Positions 52,485-63,984 of a stretch of DNA of 64,000 bases are shown here, piece after piece. Made by a program: the position numbers and the translations under genes. The number at the start of each line of letters is the position of its first letter. Within the stretch, counting starts at the first letter, position 1. The stretch covers positions 62,001 through 126,000 of the forward strand of contig CAWCBG010000002.1 of NCBI GenBank assembly GCA_963793845.1. The letters are read 5' to 3'. This stretch comes from CAWCBG01 sp963793845. Lineage in GTDB: Bacteria > Acidobacteriota > Terriglobia > Terriglobales > Acidobacteriaceae. The notes below the pieces were generated by a model, which was given only the letters and a program-made list of their open reading frames with translations, was not told the origin of the DNA and ran no database searches.

Positions 52485-53306
52485 ATGAATTCCGATCTCC
52501 AGAAGCTGATTGAGCTGCAGCAAATCGACCTGCAGATTGCGGCGTTGCGCGCCGAAGTCGCCGCTTTGCCCAAACACGTGGCCGAAATTGAAGCCAAACT
52601 GGCCAGCGCCAGAACTAAGGTCGAGACCGCCCAAGCCGCGATGAAGGCCGACGACACCGCCCGCCGCAAATATGAGTCCGAGATCCAGGACCACCAGCAG
52701 AAGATCAGCAAATATCGCGACCAGTCGCTGAATGTCAAGACCAATCCCGAGTACAAGGCGCTGCTGCACGAGATCGAGCACGCCGAAAACGAGATTCGCA
52801 AGCTGGAAGACAAGATCCTGGAAATCATGATCGCCGCCGACGTGCGCAAAGAGACGCTGAAGGCGGCCGAAGCCGAGCTCAAAGCCGACGTCATCGAGAA
52901 CGATCAGGAGAAGGAGTCGGCGCGGCAGCGCACCGCCGAGGACGAGAAGCAGTTGGCCGAACTGGGCGCCCAGCGGAAAGAGCTGCGCTCCGGAGTGAAC
53001 GAAGAGGTTCTCACCCATTACGATCGCGTGCTCAAACATCGCGGCTCGGCGCTGGCAGCGGTGGGCGAAAACCAGATGTGCTCCGCCTGCCAGGTCATCC
53101 AGCGGCCCCAGGTCTTTCAGGAAGTCATGAGCAATCAGCAGATCGTCTTCTGCAGCTCATGCAGCCGGATTATGTACTACGTTCCTCCGCCACCCAAGCC
53201 GGAGGAGGAGAAGAAGAAGAGCGCCAAGGCAGCGTCGCCCGACGACGCTCCCGAGATTGCACCCCCCGAAGAGCCTGCCGAAGCCGGCGAAGCCGCCGCG
53301 CACTGA
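52485..53306 (+). CDS. Coiled-coil protein with C-terminal C4 zinc ribbon
   Basis: 273 residues from ATG 52485 (MNSDLQKLIELQQID). Residues 5-185 are one long coiled-coil hairpin (LQQIDLQIAALRAEV, KISKYRDQSLNVKTNPEYKALLHEIEHAE, in parts). A zf-RING_7 zinc ribbon follows: CSACQ and FCSSCSRIMYY. The tail is a P/E/K/A-rich disordered end. The family (CT398/HP0958-like) has been linked to flagellar or transcript stability in some bacteria; the role here is unknown. Confidence 0.88.
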   Translation: MNSDLQKLIELQQIDLQIAALRAEVAALPKHVAEIEAKLASARTKVETAQAAMKADDTARRKYESEIQDHQQKISKYRDQSLNVKTNPEYKALLHEIEHAENEIRKLEDKILEIMIAADVRKETLKAAEAELKADVIENDQEKESARQRTAEDEKQLAELGAQRKELRSGVNEEVLTHYDRVLKHRGSALAAVGENQMCSACQVIQRPQVFQEVMSNQQIVFCSSCSRIMYYVPPPPKPEEEKKKSAKAASPDDAPEIAPPEEPAEAGEAAAH

Positions 53307-53385
53307 TCTGGTCTGGAGGCGCCCGTGGACCTCGATCTCAAACCCAAGCTCAAGCTTGCCATCGTTGCTGTAACCGCCTTGAAAG

Positions 53386-53405
53386 GGCGCGGCTTCAGCC
53401 GCGCC
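53386..53405. repeat. Short tetraloop hairpin repeat (family E)
   Basis: GGCGCGGC-TTCA-GCCGCGCC, perfect eight-pair stem, downstream of the zinc-ribbon gene. Confidence 0.7.
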
Positions 53406-53493
53406 GATCCGCACTACCAATGACTCGGCCTTTTAGGCCCTGAGGTACGCTCTTTCAGCGGCTAAAGCGGCCCACTTCTCCCGCGATCTTTTC

Positions 53494-53513
53494 GGCACGC
53501 CTGAAGGCGTGCC
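53494..53513. repeat. Short tetraloop hairpin repeat (family E)
   Basis: GGCACGCC-TGAA-GGCGTGCC, perfect eight-pair stem. Confidence 0.8.
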
Positions 53514-53554
53514 CTGACACAAAGCTGTAAAAAACGAGTTTTTCTTTCTTCAGC

Positions 53555-53687
53555 GGGTTTTTTCGTGTGCTGCACGGGATTGATTTCAAATTCCACGATG
53601 ATTTCTGACCGGAAAGGACAAACGTCAAAATCCCCACCCAACCAGAACAAGGTTGGATGGGAAGCTCTTAAGTCTCTTCTCTACTCA
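53555..53687 (+). repeat. Dispersed repeat family C, copy 1
   Basis: Shared core with 56036-56152 and 56700-56812: TCGTGTGCTGCACGGGATTG, CCACGATGATTTCTGACCGG, AAAGGACAAACGTCAAAATCC, then CCACCCAACC-AGAACAA-GGTTGGATGGG, a perfect hairpin, then AAGTCTCTTCTCTACTCA. Confidence 0.9.
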
Positions 53688-53796
53688 GAACCCTTGCCCG
53701 GGCCACCCCGAGGCGAACGGGGCGCCCCAGGCTACTGGATTTTCTTCCACCACGATGGCAGATGGCTGGCTTGACATTGGCTGGGCATGCTCACCG

Positions 53797-55672
53797 TCAT
53801 TCCCAAGTAGACGGAGTGCAGCCAGCCATAGCTCGCCCCGGCGGTACACGCGAAATATTTCCTGCCGACTCCATCATCCAAAACCGCGCGCAGGATACAG
53901 AACCTGAATCGGAGCGTGCTTGTATGGCGAGCGCTTGTGCGAACCACTCCCTCCATCCGGGCTGCTCAAGATACCCTGGATTGCCACCTAGGAGCTCAGA
54001 GTCGGGATCGTAAAGGAGCACCCGACTTGGGATGAGGTCGGGATCGCGCAGAATTTCACTCGTCAACTTATACTGGTCGCTCCATCTTTTCGCGAGTTTG
54101 TTCACTGCGCAGAAAGGCAGAACTGTAGTAGGTTCGATACTTCCCTGGAGAGGCCCTAGATACTTGTCAATATCGACGACTCCGCATGGATTGCGTACCT
54201 GCGATCCGGCTTCGGTGGTTCCGACACTGGCATAGTCCAAGTAAACCCAATCGTTCTGCATTGCCGCGTCAAAATCCGGACGGGAAGATTGCTGTCCCGA
54301 CACGGTGGTAAAGTCAATCGTGTGCCCTAATTCGTGAGTAGTGATGTAAGTCTGTTGCGAGCTGTCCAAGGTGACTGTCTCACCGTTCGACACGAAAGTT
54401 TCTTCCTCAATCGTGTACCATACCTTGCCGTTGGGAAAGGTTCCGGCAATATTTTCCCCGGCAAGGTCGGATTGTCCCTATCCTCGCGGTGTCGAAGGCC
54501 TGCAGGTTGTCGTGATTATTCAAGAACATGTAGATGTTCTCCTGATACTTGGTGAGCGTCTTCTGCAGAGGCGTGTAAGAGAACACCCGATTGCTCCCCA
54601 GCCATTCGAGCGCTACAGAGACTTCGGGAGGATTTGCATCATTACTGCAGTTGAAAACATTACCGTCCGGGAAGTGCCCACTTGAATTAAAGATGCGGAC
54701 ACAAGCCGTCGTAAGAATAGGCGCCGGGCAGCCCTGGGGAAGTACCGCCACCTGTGGAATCCGTCCCTGATCGCCTATGAACTTGGCGAAGATTTGCGAA
54801 CACTGAAATCGCGGGCTATAAACATCAGCGGTCTTTGGACTGTTGTGCAGGTCGGTACCGAGAGACATCTCGTCATACTCCTCGGCGAACATGGCCGCAT
54901 CGGCGGAATATATGTTAGGCCACGCCTTGTTGAGGACCGCTTGATTGTTCAGGTGCGCGTAGGCGTTGGACAAAGCCGTGCAATAACCCCGGTTGCCGCT
55001 ACAGATGTAGTTGCCAGTCGAGTCTGCATAGCCTGAGAACAAGCCGTAAGCCTGCGTTTTGGCGTCTTCACACGCCTCCAGCGATTCACGGTTGCCCGGT
55101 CGTGGTTTAACTCGGATTGGAAGATGCTGGCCCAAGCGAACGTCCGCCATCGGAGACTTTGAAGAGCGTTGGTGGAACGATTCCGCCGTCTTTTATGTAG
55201 CCGAGCAATGAGTCGAGAGAGCGCCCCACTTGCTGTCCCGTGGTATAGGCGAAGCTAAAGTTATTTTGACCGGAAGCGTTCATCTCAAAAATGGCGACGA
55301 AGACCGGTATGTTCTGAGGATCGAGGTACAAAACGCCAAAATCTGTCAAGCCAGGAGCGGGATAGCCTTGTGATTGTGGAAAGTTCTGCTTGTACTCGTA
55401 TGGATTGTGAAACAAGTAGAAAACTACACCGCCATTCGCACGCCTTACCTCACCTGTAGCTGTGCCATGAGTCTGGGTGGCCGCAGTTACCATTTGCGTG
55501 GCATTCGCAATGCTAGCCGTACCGCAATAGAAGCTGTATGGTCCTTCTGGGTAAGTCGTCTCGGTGCGATATACCTCCTGGCAGTTGACTGTGGCCGAAG
55601 CGTTGGTTGGACGAAGTGAGAACGATGACGAGCGAGAAGAAGGTAGGGACAATGGGCCGCTGCGCGCTTCAT
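53797..55672 (-). pseudogene. Frameshifted secreted metalloprotease-like gene
   Basis: Several minus-strand frames must be joined to give one protein. A good start is ATG 55672, six bases after AGGAGG; a hydrophobic export segment (IVPTFFSLVIVLTS) then appears in another frame. Next comes VNCQEVYRTETTYPEG... to about 55130, then a frame change to RPGNRESLEACEDAKTQAYG... to about 54475, then another to NPTLPGENIAGTFPNGKVWYTIEE and THELGHTIDF. The HELGH site is the zinc motif of a metallopeptidase. Near 53900 the frame seems to shift again (VGRKYFACTAGASYGWLHSVY in a different frame). Decay or repeated sequence errors are both possible; the number of breaks favours decay. Confidence 0.72.
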
Positions 55673-56235
55673 TTTGCGCCTCCTTGCGTGATCTCTGACT
55701 TGGTTTCGATCCGACGTCACGGAAAGACGCCTGTTGAAGAGCATGTGAATTACCAAAGTGAATCAAGGTGCCTGACTGCATCGTTTGCGGGAAATTTTCT
55801 TGGTTTATGAAAGATGCGGGCCTTGTCTAAACCGGTTGGGATGTCGATGCTAGGGGTCGGCCTTCCTTTGGATAGTGCTCTAGCCGTTTGGAAGCCATGC
55901 GACAGTGCCGGGTCGCGCTTCTTATTACCGTACCGACTGAAATAAACACCAATGTGGCGGGCGGCCCACCCTACCATCCGGAGGGTGTCCCCCTTCGGTT
56001 ACGCTCAGGGCAGGCTAACAAGCCGGTTTTGCTTGGGCGGGGTTTTCGTGTGCACATTCCACGATAATCTCTGACCGGGAAAGACAACCGTGAAAATCCC
56101 ACCCAACCAAAAGAAGGTTGGATGGGGCACCCTCAAGTCTCTTCTCTACTCACCATGCTTGCCCTGGCCACCCGCGAAACAGTCAACTGACCGTGATATG
56201 CTCCGATTATAGAACCGACTACTATCACGGCGTCG
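55673..56235. other. Spacer with one family C repeat
   Basis: No gene supported. The last part holds repeat C copy 2 (56036-56152). An open frame at 55750-55977 on the minus strand has no ribosome site and no domain and is taken as chance. Confidence 0.55.
56036..56152 (+). repeat. Dispersed repeat family C, copy 2
   Basis: Same blocks as at 53555: TTTTCGTGTGC, CCACGATAATCTCTGACCGG, AAAGACAACCGTGAAAATCCC, hairpin CCAACCAAAAGAAGGTTGG, CAAGTCTCTTCTCTACTCA. Confidence 0.9.
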
Positions 56236-56499
56236 GTGGACCTTCTCGGGAAGACTGCGAAGTCGTTGGACTGGCTACGTGAGCGAGCGAAGACATCAAA
56301 AGATGCTGATCTGAAGGAAGGAATCAGCAATCTCTATGACCAATTCTTGGACTTGAAAGAGTTGGTGCTAAGAATCAAGGAAGAGATTGCCGACCTCCGC
56401 CGCGCTGTCGCAGCGCAAGCCGAAAAGCCACCCAAGCCTGAAATTCGGCAGGTAGGAGAAACCAACTACTATTCCGTTGGCGATCAAAGACCGTACTGA
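56236..56499 (+). CDS. Small helical protein of unknown function
   Basis: 87 residues from GTG 56236. It is mostly helical: LGKTAKSLDWLRERAKTS, ISNLYDQFLDLKELVLRIKEEIADLRRAVAAQ, then a proline-rich end (EKPPKPEIRQVGETNYY). The frame continues upstream for nine sensible codons (IIEPTTITA) with no standard start before a TGA, so the annotated N terminus may be short. No family recognised. Between two copies of repeat C. Confidence 0.55.
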   Translation: MDLLGKTAKSLDWLRERAKTSKDADLKEGISNLYDQFLDLKELVLRIKEEIADLRRAVAAQAEKPPKPEIRQVGETNYYSVGDQRPY

Positions 56500-56699
56500 C
56501 AGCGGTGCTATGACGGCGGGGGCAAGCTGGTAAGAGGTGGCGACTCAGCAACGTTTGTCGAGCGTAACGGGCAGACAGTGGCGGGACAGAGGGAAGACCT
56601 TCTTCGGCAGTGATTCAAGCATCTCAGGGAGTTCGCAGGATGCCTATACTTAGAGCTAGATTAAGCTGTGCGCCAAAATCGCCGAATCATCGGTACGCT

Positions 56700-56812
56700 C
56701 ATGTGCTGCGCGGATTAATTTCAAAGTCCACGATAATCTCTGACCGGAAAAGACAAAGGTCAAAATCCCCACCTAACCAAAAGAAGGTTGGGTGCCGCAT
56801 CCTAAGTCTGGC
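56700..56812 (+). repeat. Dispersed repeat family C, copy 3
   Basis: CATGTGCTGCGCGGATTAAT, CCACGATAATCTCTGACCGG, AAAAGACAAAGGTCAAAATC, hairpin CCTAACCAAAAGAAGGTTGGG, CTAAGTCT. Same orientation as copies 1 and 2. Confidence 0.9.
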
Positions 56813-56874
56813 CTTATTGAGAATGCTTACCGGGTTCCCCGGCCAACGCTCTCATGACATCCCCTTTTATAGCC

Positions 56875-57037
56875 TGCGTGAAAACCGACGTTTACGACTG
56901 ACGGAGGAAAGCCTCCCCAGAAGAATCAGCTCCGCAGGAGCGGAATAGTCCAGCCCAGCATGCAGCCGAAGGCGGAATGCTGGGTACAGTGGTAAATGAG
57001 ATCGAGTCCCGAAAGGGACGGCAGGATTCTCACACAC
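56875..57037 (+). repeat. Dispersed repeat family D, copy 2
   Basis: Matches 43676-43835 block by block: GTGAAAACCGACGTTTA, AATCAGCTCCGCAGGAGCGG, AATAGTCCAGCCCAGCATGC, AGCCGAAGGCGGAATGCTGG, GTACAGTGGTAAAT, GATCGAGTCCCGAAAGGGAC. Confidence 0.85.
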
Positions 57038-57108
57038 ATTCTTCAGTCCCTGTCTTCCAGCCGCACGACGGCAAAACCTACCCTGATACAAACCATCTAT
57101 GAAGGATA

Positions 57109-57306
57109 GTGAATAAGATTGATTCGAGGTTATCTGAGATGGGCAGACAGGTAGCTGTCGCACTTTACGTGGTGGCCATGGCAGCCGTAATAATCGGTGT
57201 AGATGTCGTGTTCTTCAGAAACCTGTTCTGGGAGCGGCTGGCAGTGAATATTGGCATTGTCTTGGTGTTCGCGGCTTTCTATTTGAGATTCCTCAGGCGT
57301 CCATGA
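57109..57306 (+). CDS. Small two-helix membrane protein
   Basis: 65 residues from GTG 57109 with GAAGGA two to seven bases upstream. Helices VAVALYVVAMAAVIIGVDVVF and LAVNIGIVLVFAAFYLRFL, short charged ends. No family recognised; composition argues for a real gene. Confidence 0.55.
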   Translation: MNKIDSRLSEMGRQVAVALYVVAMAAVIIGVDVVFFRNLFWERLAVNIGIVLVFAAFYLRFLRRP

Positions 57307-57618
57307 ACAAGGCGTGACAAGGCGCCCTTTCGCTGCGATTGTGCACAGGCGCTTCGCACTCGCTGCAGGTGCTGTATCCGCAACTGGAACCGGTAGAGTA
57401 GCTCGGAACGCGTACCGGAAGGCACGCTCTACCCGGGACACAGCCGCTCACCACCTGCTCCAGGAAATCTCTGAATAAGTTTCGGCTCCGCAACCCCGGG
57501 GGCTAAACAGACGGTGTCGCAACCGTGTTGTCGCTACGCGGTTCTGACGTTCTTCCGGCTCACGCGCTGCGCTGCCAAGGAACCAGCCGCGAAAGGCTCA
57601 CGCGTAAGATAAGTTGAG
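57307..57618. other. Spacer with a family E hairpin
   Basis: 312 bases without a gene. 57410-57427 carries GCGTACC-GGAA-GGCACGC (one mismatch), then TCTACC. Confidence 0.6.
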
Positions 57619-58833
57619 TTGAGAGGCGAAGACATTCTGGCCAATTCCGTTCCAATCGTTTCGGTATCAACTCGCGGCGCAGCACGTCTGCGCGGCGGAC
57701 ATCTCTGGGTTTATCGCTCGGATTTGGTCGGCACGCCGGATGCGCCGGCCGGAGCGCTCGTCCATGTGCGCGACGAGCGCGGACGCCGGTTGGGCTCGGC
57801 GCTCTACAGCAGCTCATCGCAGATCGCGATTCGCCTCCTGACGACCGACGAGATCGACGATGAGCAACTTGTGACCCTGGTTCAGGAGCGAATCGCCGCC
57901 GCCGTAAGGTATCGCCAAGGCATAAAAGACTCCGATTCCTGGCGCGTGGTGTTCAGCGAGGCCGATTTGCTGCCGGGACTCGTTATCGATAAGTACCACA
58001 ACGTTTTAGCGATGCAGATCCTCACCCAGGGCTTCGATCGCGAGGATTTGAGGGTTGTCGTGGCCGAAGCGCTGGAGGAGCACTTTTCGTCCGCCAACCT
58101 CCTGGAGCGGGTTGACCCTCATATTCGCCAGCTGGAACAACTTCCCGACCGCCAGTCACAATTATTGCGCGGCGATAAGTCCAGTACTATCTTTACTTTG
58201 AACGGGGTGCGCTTTCACTTCGACGGCTTGAGTGGTCAGAAGACGGGCGCTTTCCTCGATCAGCGCGAAAATTACGCCGCTGCGGGGCGCTACGCGCACG
58301 GCGAGGCGCTGGATGTCTTCACCTATCAGGGCGGCTTCGCGCTGCATCTGGCACGGGTTTGCCAGCAGGTGACCGGGGTGGATTCGTCGCGTCCAGCACT
58401 AGAGGTAGCCGAGCAGAATGAGCAACTTAACCGGGCCGAACGCCAGTCCGGCGAGATCGAATGGATTGAGGCGAACGCCTTCGACCTGCTCAAGGACTAT
58501 GCCGTCGCCGGCCGCCAGTACGACACGATCGTGCTTGATCCTCCTGCCTTCGCCAAGACCAAGCGCGCTGTGCCCACCGCCCTGCGCGGCTACAAGGAGC
58601 TTAACTTGCGTGCTATCAAGATGTTGAGGCCAGGCGGAGTACTGGTGACCTGCTCCTGCTCGTTCCACGTAAGCGAAGCTGAGTTTCTGGAAATGCTGGG
58701 CTCGGCCGCCGCCGATGCCGGCCGAAAACTCCGCATTCTGGAGAAACGCGGCGCCTCCCAAGACCACCCCGTGCTGCTGGATGTGCCTGAAACCGCGTAT
58801 CTTAAGTGCGTCATCGCGACGATTTTAGGTTAG
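57619..58833 (+). CDS. Class I SAM-dependent rRNA methyltransferase (RlmI-like)
   Basis: 404 residues from TTG 57619; the exact start is uncertain. An N-terminal PUA domain (GAARLRGGHLWVYRSDLV) is followed by the EEHD-like region and a Rossmann methyltransferase: LDVFTYQGGFALHLARV (SAM binding), VTGVDSSRPALEVAEQN, TIVLDPPAFAKTK (catalytic N/D-P-P-x-F) and VLVTCSCSFHVSE. This is the RlmI family that makes 5-methylcytosine in 23S rRNA. A plausible housekeeping gene, upstream of the heat-shock pair. Confidence 0.9.
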   Translation: MRGEDILANSVPIVSVSTRGAARLRGGHLWVYRSDLVGTPDAPAGALVHVRDERGRRLGSALYSSSSQIAIRLLTTDEIDDEQLVTLVQERIAAAVRYRQGIKDSDSWRVVFSEADLLPGLVIDKYHNVLAMQILTQGFDREDLRVVVAEALEEHFSSANLLERVDPHIRQLEQLPDRQSQLLRGDKSSTIFTLNGVRFHFDGLSGQKTGAFLDQRENYAAAGRYAHGEALDVFTYQGGFALHLARVCQQVTGVDSSRPALEVAEQNEQLNRAERQSGEIEWIEANAFDLLKDYAVAGRQYDTIVLDPPAFAKTKRAVPTALRGYKELNLRAIKMLRPGGVLVTCSCSFHVSEAEFLEMLGSAAADAGRKLRILEKRGASQDHPVLLDVPETAYLKCVIATILG

Positions 58834-58993
58834 GAAAAGTCAAAGAGAGTACTGGTTGCACCGATCTTGCGGACAAACCGCCATTTTCCGGCTTCAGCGC
58901 TGACGCTCTCGATCACCGAGAATGCATTCAATCTATTGAAAATAAATATGTTTAATCGCATCCACGCCATCCTTGGCTTCACTCAATTTTGAC

Positions 58994-59022
58994 TTGACAA
59001 CAAATCACTAAGATTTTATGCT
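58994..59022 (+). promoter_or_regulatory. Sigma-70-like promoter of hsp20
   Basis: TTGACA at 58994-58999, a 17-base spacer, and TATGCT at 59017-59022. The hsp20 ATG is at 59107, after GGAGG. No CIRCE repeat (TTAGCACTC-GAGTGCTAA) or heat-shock sigma-32 pattern was seen. Confidence 0.6.
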
Positions 59023-59106
59023 TCCTTTCGACTAACTGCTGCGTCTAAGTTAGCGTGGGCAAGCAACAAGCCCTGTAATTTCTTAGCTATTGGAGGATTT
59101 ACGACC

Positions 59107-59616
59107 ATGACTGTGCTGACTCGTTGGGACCCTTTCCGTGATTTTGCCGCGCTGCAGAACCGCGTGAACCGCTTGTTCGAAGAGCAATACGGCAGCGGTC
59201 GCGAGGAATCGCTGACCACCGGAGCGTTCGTGCCGCCGGTCGATATCTATGAAGACGAGCACAGCATCCAGCTCAAGCTGGAAGTGCCCGGCATCGATCA
59301 GAAAGATCTCGACATTAAGGTTGAAAACAATGTGCTTACCGTCAGCGGCGAGCGCAAGTTCGAAAAGGAGCAGAAGGAAGAGAACTTCCATCGCGTCGAG
59401 CGCCGTTACGGCAGCTTTACCCGTTCGTTCACGCTGCCGAACACGGTGAACACCGAAGACATCACCGCCGACTATGCCAATGGTGTGCTGACGGTGAAGC
59501 TGGCGAAGCGTGCTGAGGCCAAGCCGAAGCAGATCAAGGTGAACATTGGAGCGCCCGCACTCGAAGGCAAGCCGGTCTCGCCCGAGGCCAAGAAGGGACA
59601 GGGACAGGCTGCCTAA
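59107..59616 (+). CDS. Small heat shock protein, Hsp20/alpha-crystallin
   Basis: 169 residues. The alpha-crystallin domain lies at about 45-150: PPVDIYEDEHSIQLKLEVPGIDQKDLDIKVENNVLTVSGERKFE (in parts), FTRSFTLPNTVNTEDITADYANGVLTVKLAKR. It holds unfolded proteins for later refolding by ClpB and DnaK. The adjacent clpB, 231 bases downstream on the same strand, fits a heat-shock unit. A ribosome site GGAGG is present and a terminator follows the gene. Confidence 0.95.
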   Translation: MTVLTRWDPFRDFAALQNRVNRLFEEQYGSGREESLTTGAFVPPVDIYEDEHSIQLKLEVPGIDQKDLDIKVENNVLTVSGERKFEKEQKEENFHRVERRYGSFTRSFTLPNTVNTEDITADYANGVLTVKLAKRAEAKPKQIKVNIGAPALEGKPVSPEAKKGQGQAA

Positions 59617-59675
59617 CTAACAGGTTTCGCTCTCAGGTGTAGTTCCTTGAGGGAGGCGAACTGGGGAGTTCGAAA

Positions 59676-59706
59676 GGGGGGCTCAATTTTTGGGCTCCCC
59701 TTTTTT
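59676..59706 (+). terminator. Intrinsic terminator after hsp20
   Basis: Stem GGGGGGCTC with GGGCTCCCC (two G-U pairs), loop AATTTTT, then six T. It separates hsp20 from clpB. Confidence 0.75.
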
Positions 59707-59847
59707 CTTTACCGTGGGAGCTCTCCCCAGAGGGCGAAAAGGCAGTGGGTAGTGGTGAGTGGATCGTGCGTGGCAATGGATTTTTTTCCATCCACGATCC
59801 ATTGACCGCTATCCACTGTCGTGTGTAATGGATTTGGGAGATTAAGT

Positions 59848-62518
<2,671 letters not shown>

Positions 62519-62540
62519 CTGGGCAGTTGCGATTCTAGAC

Positions 62541-62568
62541 GGCACAGCCGAGAGGCTGTGCCGGTTTT
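62541..62568 (+). terminator. Terminator-like hairpin after clpB
   Basis: GGCACAGCC-GAGA-GGCTGTGCC perfect nine-pair stem, then GGTTTTGT. Located 23 bases after the clpB stop. Confidence 0.6.
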
Positions 62569-62588
62569 GTCTTGACCGGTTTTGAAGG

Positions 62589-62608
62589 GGCGTACCTTCA
62601 GGTACGCC
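62589..62608. repeat. Short tetraloop hairpin repeat (family E)
   Basis: GGCGTACC-TTCA-GGTACGCC, perfect eight-pair stem, part of the spacer after clpB. Confidence 0.8.
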
Positions 62609-62628
62609 GTCGCAAGTCGTTTGTTTCT

Positions 62629-62780
62629 TGTCATCCCGACGAGGCCTTCAGGCCGAGGAGGGATCTGCTTTTGAGTTTTTCAGCGGCCTGTTCAGACGTG
62701 CCGCAAGGAGCCAACAACAGGCCACTGGAAAAGTCGGGACCGCATATCCCTCGCCGACTGAAGTCGGCGAGGGATGACAA
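62629..62780. repeat. Long palindromic element
   Basis: Starts TGTCATCCCGACGAGGCCTT, has GAGGGATCTGCTTTTGAG on the left, AAAAGTCGGGACC and TCGCCGACTGAAGTCGGCGA near the right, and ends GAGGGATGACAAG. The spacer 62519-62937 has no gene. Confidence 0.8.
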
Positions 62781-62793
62781 GAAAAAAGGGCCA

Positions 62794-62811
62794 GCGTACC
62801 TAAAGGTACGC
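62794..62811. repeat. Short tetraloop hairpin repeat (family E)
   Basis: GCGTACC-TAAA-GGTACGC, followed by CCCTTCA, same outer flank as the copy at 8729. Confidence 0.8.
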
Positions 62812-62937
62812 CCCTTCACCGCGGATTCTCAATTCCGGTTGTGACACAGTCTCTATCACCGAGTCCCCTTATTCAGAGGTTTCCTAGTCTTGATTGAGAA
62901 TCGGTTCTGGGAAGTTGTACAGTGAAGCGCTAGCACC

Positions 62938-63984
62938 ATGCACCAAACCAGCTCAAATCCGAGCCCGGTCCTCTCGGCTGTGATGTGTGACGGCATGGGA
63001 TGGTTCTCGGCAAACGACTACAAACGCATGTTGCTGCTCTACGACAAGATTTTCTACCTGATCCCGTCGCGCACGACTGAGTTCGAGGACATCGATGGCC
63101 GCCCCCAGTTCCTGGTCTTTCCCAAGAACATGCGTCAACTGGGTTTTGAATATCGACACTACGAGCCCGACGAACTGATGCGGGGATTAATCATGCAAGC
63201 GGCTGAAGCGGACGCCGGTCGGGCTTCGTTTGCTTCGACGGTTGCGAGCATACCGGCCTCCGAGCGTTTGTACACATGGCGGATCACCAACACCGACGCC
63301 GATTTGGGCCACGGTTCCTCCGTCTCCATACGGCCGGGAGAAGACGCTCTGGCTCATGCTCTGCTGCTCAATAAATTTCTCCTTGGGGCCGAGTCCGTCG
63401 GTGCCATCCCAATTACAGGGAAAAAGTACATTCACGGTCTAATATCCGAGAAATATGCTGCGTCGACGAAAATGAGCGAGATGTCAGAGCGGAAGGACAC
63501 GCTGAACGCCGTCGCCATGATGGTGATTGACGCGATCGTGGCAGACAGGGAACTGGAACGCCGCACCGAGGACGAGATCCTCGATTACCGGAACCGCAAC
63601 CGGGCGCTATTCGAAACCTTCAGCTACTCGATTCGAAAACTAGTCAAACAGGTGGTGGCTGTCCCCGGATCCATGAACTTTGAACAACAGGTGGCAGAGC
63701 TCATCAATACCGAGATTTGGCACGAAAAATCCGAGGTTGAGCGCGAGTTGAGAGGAGCGTGGTCAGCGTTCTTTCGCACCAGCATAAAGTCGGGCGTGGC
63801 AGGGGCAGTAGCGCTGGGTATTACCCCATTCCTCTCGTTGGGCCACCTCAGTATCGCCGGGATACTGGCCGGTGCTGCCGCCACCGCACCGTGGGCAGTG
63901 TCTCAAGCGATCGACGCACTGCAGGCCAGAAGTAAGGCCCGAGACCACGGAATCTACTACCTGCTGAATTTCGGGCAACGATAG
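62938..63984 (+). CDS. Unrecognised protein with a C-terminal membrane hairpin
   Basis: 348 residues. The N-terminal 240 residues show an alternating alpha/beta pattern with MGWFSANDYKRMLLLYDKIFYLIP at the start and an aromatic LYTWRITN segment, then a helical region with many E/R. Two hydrophobic helices follow (SGVAGAVALGITPFLSL and IAGILAGAAATAPWAVS). No catalytic motif or family is recognised. The composition and length argue for a real gene. It might be an accessory gene, as it lies alone beside a repeat-rich spacer. Confidence 0.75.
   Translation: MHQTSSNPSPVLSAVMCDGMGWFSANDYKRMLLLYDKIFYLIPSRTTEFEDIDGRPQFLVFPKNMRQLGFEYRHYEPDELMRGLIMQAAEADAGRASFASTVASIPASERLYTWRITNTDADLGHGSSVSIRPGEDALAHALLLNKFLLGAESVGAIPITGKKYIHGLISEKYAASTKMSEMSERKDTLNAVAMMVIDAIVADRELERRTEDEILDYRNRNRALFETFSYSIRKLVKQVVAVPGSMNFEQQVAELINTEIWHEKSEVERELRGAWSAFFRTSIKSGVAGAVALGITPFLSLGHLSIAGILAGAAATAPWAVSQAIDALQARSKARDHGIYYLLNFGQR

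Larger units (their letters stand above)
56500..57108. other. Repeat-rich spacer
   Basis: Holds family C copy 3 (56700-56812) and family D copy 2 (56875-57037). No gene supported. Confidence 0.6.

Noticed and set aside
55750..55977. Minus-strand open frame of 75 codons
   Set aside because: No ribosome site or family signal; in a repeat-rich spacer beside a pseudogene.
58834..59106. CIRCE element or sigma-32 promoter for hsp20
   Set aside because: No TTAGCACTC-GAGTGCTAA repeat or CTTGAA...CCCCAT pattern; a sigma-70-like promoter is present instead.
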